A stretch of 6,661 bases of DNA from positions 1 to 6,661 of the forward strand of contig JANXYE010000310.1 in assembly GCA_025350285.1 (NCBI GenBank), read 5' to 3'. Positions 4,615 through 6,661 of this stretch are shown here, piece after piece. Position 1 is the stretch's first letter; each line of letters opens with the position of its first letter. The stretch is from Chloroflexota bacterium (GTDB taxonomy: Bacteria > Chloroflexota > Dehalococcoidia > Tepidiformales > Tepidiformaceae). The notes under the pieces were generated by a model, which made no database searches, was not told the DNA's origin, and worked only from the letters and a program-made list of their open reading frames with translations. A program made the translations under genes and the position numbers.

Positions 4615-6661
4615 GTGGCGTCCTCGCGAAGGTGGTTGCGGCGGCCGGCCGGGGCAGCGGAAAAGATCGGCGCCGCGCGGCCGCCACAACCCTGCCACCA
4701 GCGAGGCCCATGATGCCCATCATCGGTATATCGACTATCCAGAGGCCATGCGTCGCCCAATAGTTCAGGTAGATGGCAAATACGAGCCAGAAGGCGGCGT
4801 ACGCGTAAAACAATATCCAGAAGAGCGTCATTCGCTTGCGTACCTGGCGGTAGAGGAGCCCGTAGGCCAGCCCGCCAAGCACGGATGCGATGATCGTGAA
4901 TTCGAGGCCGCCGTCGGCGTACAGCGGCCCGAGGTAGGTCGATGTAATCTGGCCGAAGCGGGCCTCTCGCTCCGCTGGCTTTTCGATGTCCTTGGCGGGG
5001 AGGAAGCGGTCGAACGCCTTCGTGGAGAAGAAGCCATCGCCCTGCTCGCGTTCGTACGCCCGCGTGTTGAGCAGGTCCGAAAGGGTATACATGCTCGCGG
5101 AGGCGGCCATCTGGAGGGGGATGGTGAACCCGAGGGAGGCGGGCCGGTTTCGCTTCAGCGTTTGATCGAGGTATGTCTTGAACGGGTTCGCGGTCTGCTG
5201 CTCGATGCGCGTGAAAAAGAGCGAGGAAGCGACCAGCAGGACTGCCGCGCCTCCCGCCGCGCTCAGGAGGAGAGCCCGGCGCGAAATGCCGAGCAGCAGA
5301 ATGTAGCCAATCGCCCCAGAGGCGAACGCGGAGATGATGTAAAGCCGCCCGCCGCTGAGGAGGATCGGCACCGAGGCGGCGCCCGCGACAGCGAAATAGA
5401 AGAACTGGAGGCGGCGCTCCTTCGCGCAGAGCGCGAAAAAGATGCCAGCGATCACCGCCACCTGTCCGAACCGCGTAGCCACGAGTGCGGTGAACGGGAA
5501 GTGCGCGAATCGCAGGCTATCGATGTTGCCGGAAAGCAATGGAATCGTGCCGATCGATTGGAAGAAGCGCGCCCAACCGACCAACCCGACGAGGACGAAG
5601 AGGACTAGCATCAGCCGTGGCGGCCGGAAGCGGAGCGCCTCCCCGGCGGCGGCGTGGCGTACGTTCCTGGCCGCGCCGCCGGTGCCAATGGCACAGGCCA
5701 GGGCGAAGGCGGCCGGAGGGATGGTCACGAGGACCCACATCTCGCTACTCCACGAGAACGACGGGTAGAGGGGAAGTTGCGAGACGCCGAGCGCGCTCGT
5801 CCAGGCCAGCGTGAAGATCGCGGCGGGAGCAAGCAGGTCGTAACGCAAGCCGCGCAGTACGAAAAGCACTACGAACGGCAACCCGAGCAGCACAAGCAGG
5901 CCAGAACGCGGATCCGGAAAGGCCAGGCTCTGGCTGACGAATGGCGCCGCGCAACCCACGCCAGCGGCGGCCGCTAGCCCGCCGCCGAGGGCCAGGACGC
6001 GCCGCGGCGGCGGTTCGAGGGCACAAATGAAGATCCCCAGGAGGGCCGCCTCGGCCACGAACAATCCGAACCCAGCCCCGGCCACGCCCCAGATCTCGGC
6101 CCCCGCCAGGAAGAGCACGGTCGAAAGCGTAAAGGCCAATGCCCACACCGCCGCCACGGTCCGGCCGCGGTTGAGCGAGATCAGCATGTTGAGCACCAGG
6201 GCGCTGGGGCACTGGAAGAAGAGCGCCAGGGCGGCCCAGCGCATGTACGCCTCCAGCCCAGGGCTGGTGTGGCCGTAAATCGCTTCCAGCACCGGGCCGG
6301 GGATGACCAGCAGGACGGCCGTCGCCGGCAGAACGCTAAGGACTCCAAGGACGGAGTAGACGCCGGTGAGCCGCAGCCCCTCGGCGCGTGACCGGCGCAC
6401 CGCGCGCCCGACGAGCGGCCAGGTGGCGATGGCGAGAGCCCCCGGCAGGAGCGTGCCCGTAAGGTAGAGGTTGAAGCCCTGCGCGATTTCGCCCTTCCCG
6501 GACGTCGAAAGCAGGAGTGCCGGGGCGAGGATTGCGGACCGCGAATAGGCCGTCTGTAGTACCGACATCGCTCCGAGCGGCAGACAGCTCCTTAGCCAGA
6601 GGAGGTCGAATCGCGGTGCGCGAGGGGCATGTGCCCTCCGCGCGAAGCTGCAGCCGATGGT
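4607..6661 (-). CDS. Wzx-like flippase / Wzy-like repeat-unit polymerase fusion, N-terminus beyond window
   Basis: The frame is open from TAA (4609-4607) to the right edge, giving 684 visible residues. The ATG at 6568 is internal: the 31 codons before it continue flippase-like sequence (RFDLLWLRSCLPLGAMSVLQ). Numbering from the edge, residues ~20-271 hold about eight hydrophobic segments and resemble the second half of Wzx/MATE-type polysaccharide flippases (LPLG 27-30, SLNRGRT 162-168). Residues ~273-684 resemble oligosaccharide repeat-unit polymerases: RYDLLAP, several helices, SGGRLY (436-441), then a ~95-residue extracytoplasmic loop (484-579). They finish with YLGPLYADGG (576-585) and three last helices, followed by an Arg/Ala-rich cytoplasmic tail. 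The junction near base 5848 has no stop, no linker and no internal start with a ribosome binding site. Such proteins flip lipid-linked repeat units and polymerise them outside the membrane. The stop overlaps the phosphatase-like gene. Domain assignments are by pattern only. Confidence 0.87.
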   Translation of the reverse strand, partial: TIGCSFARRAHAPRAPRFDLLWLRSCLPLGAMSVLQTAYSRSAILAPALLLSTSGKGEIAQGFNLYLTGTLLPGALAIATWPLVGRAVRRSRAEGLRLTGVYSVLGVLSVLPATAVLLVIPGPVLEAIYGHTSPGLEAYMRWAALALFFQCPSALVLNMLISLNRGRTVAAVWALAFTLSTVLFLAGAEIWGVAGAGFGLFVAEAALLGIFICALEPPPRRVLALGGGLAAAAGVGCAAPFVSQSLAFPDPRSGLLVLLGLPFVVLFVLRGLRYDLLAPAAIFTLAWTSALGVSQLPLYPSFSWSSEMWVLVTIPPAAFALACAIGTGGAARNVRHAAAGEALRFRPPRLMLVLFVLVGLVGWARFFQSIGTIPLLSGNIDSLRFAHFPFTALVATRFGQVAVIAGIFFALCAKERRLQFFYFAVAGAASVPILLSGGRLYIISAFASGAIGYILLLGISRRALLLSAAGGAAVLLVASSLFFTRIEQQTANPFKTYLDQTLKRNRPASLGFTIPLQMAASASMYTLSDLLNTRAYEREQGDGFFSTKAFDRFLPAKDIEKPAEREARFGQITSTYLGPLYADGGLEFTIIASVLGGLAYGLLYRQVRKRMTLFWILFYAYAAFWLVFAIYLNYWATHGLWIVDIPMMGIMGLAGGRVVAAARRRSFPLPRPAAATTFARTPHA

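Noticed and set aside
4612..4698. ATG 4698 as start of the phosphatase-like gene
   Set aside because: It would add 28 Arg/Pro-rich residues entirely inside the end of the fusion gene. The ATG at 4614 starts right at the first conserved strand and gives a coupled 8-nt overlap.
4409..5608. 399-codon plus-strand open frame antisense to the polymerase half
   Set aside because: The product is a low-complexity Arg/Glu-rich sequence with no domain pattern, while the minus strand encodes clear membrane helices and polymerase motifs.
5840..5880. Independent start for a separate polymerase gene at the fusion junction
   Set aside because: GTG and TTG codons occur there, but none has a Shine-Dalgarno sequence and the preceding frame has no stop, so a separate gene is not supported.

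Overview
The window is strongly GC-rich DNA from a bacterium and holds a cell-surface polysaccharide locus. I see no rRNA, tRNA, CRISPR array or mobile element. The tyrosine kinase is the single-chain Wzz-plus-kinase type. There is no outer-membrane export gene (Wza-like) in view, and one protein ends in a sortase-like or membrane-anchor tail. Together these suggest a GC-rich monoderm, possibly Chloroflexota or Actinomycetota. That assignment is inference and weak.

Layout from left to right. Positions 1-88 (minus) are the first 29 codons of a glycerophosphodiester phosphodiesterase-like protein that runs off the left edge. Positions 89-207 are a hairpin-rich spacer with an intrinsic terminator for the gene to its right. 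Positions 208-720 (minus) encode a secreted Ig-like protein with a C-terminal anchor and its own promoter and strong ribosome binding site. Positions 823-2211 (minus) encode the Wzz/BY-kinase chain-length regulator. A short divergent region (2212-2292) follows. A 36-codon reading frame (2293-2403, plus) then overlaps, through a GTGA junction, the start of an ExoY/PglC-type sugar-1-phosphate transferase (2400-3161, plus). Seven bases further on, a minus-strand pair converges on it: an alkaline-phosphatase-superfamily protein (3169-4614), preceded by and overlapping 8 nt with a very large membrane protein (4607 to the right edge).

That membrane protein is the most striking item. Its frame stays open to the window edge, so the methionine at 6568 is internal. 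The visible 684 residues read as the C-terminal half of a Wzx/MATE-like flippase, fused without a linker to a Wzy-like repeat-unit polymerase.

Taken together, the genes cover most steps of Wzx/Wzy-dependent polymer assembly. The sugar transferase loads the first sugar phosphate on undecaprenyl phosphate. The fused flippase-polymerase would move and join repeat units. The Wzz/BY-kinase sets chain length and responds to phosphorylation. The alkaline-phosphatase-like protein, translationally coupled to the fusion, may modify the polymer or its carrier, but its metal site looks partly lost. Glycosyltransferases for the repeat unit are not in the window.
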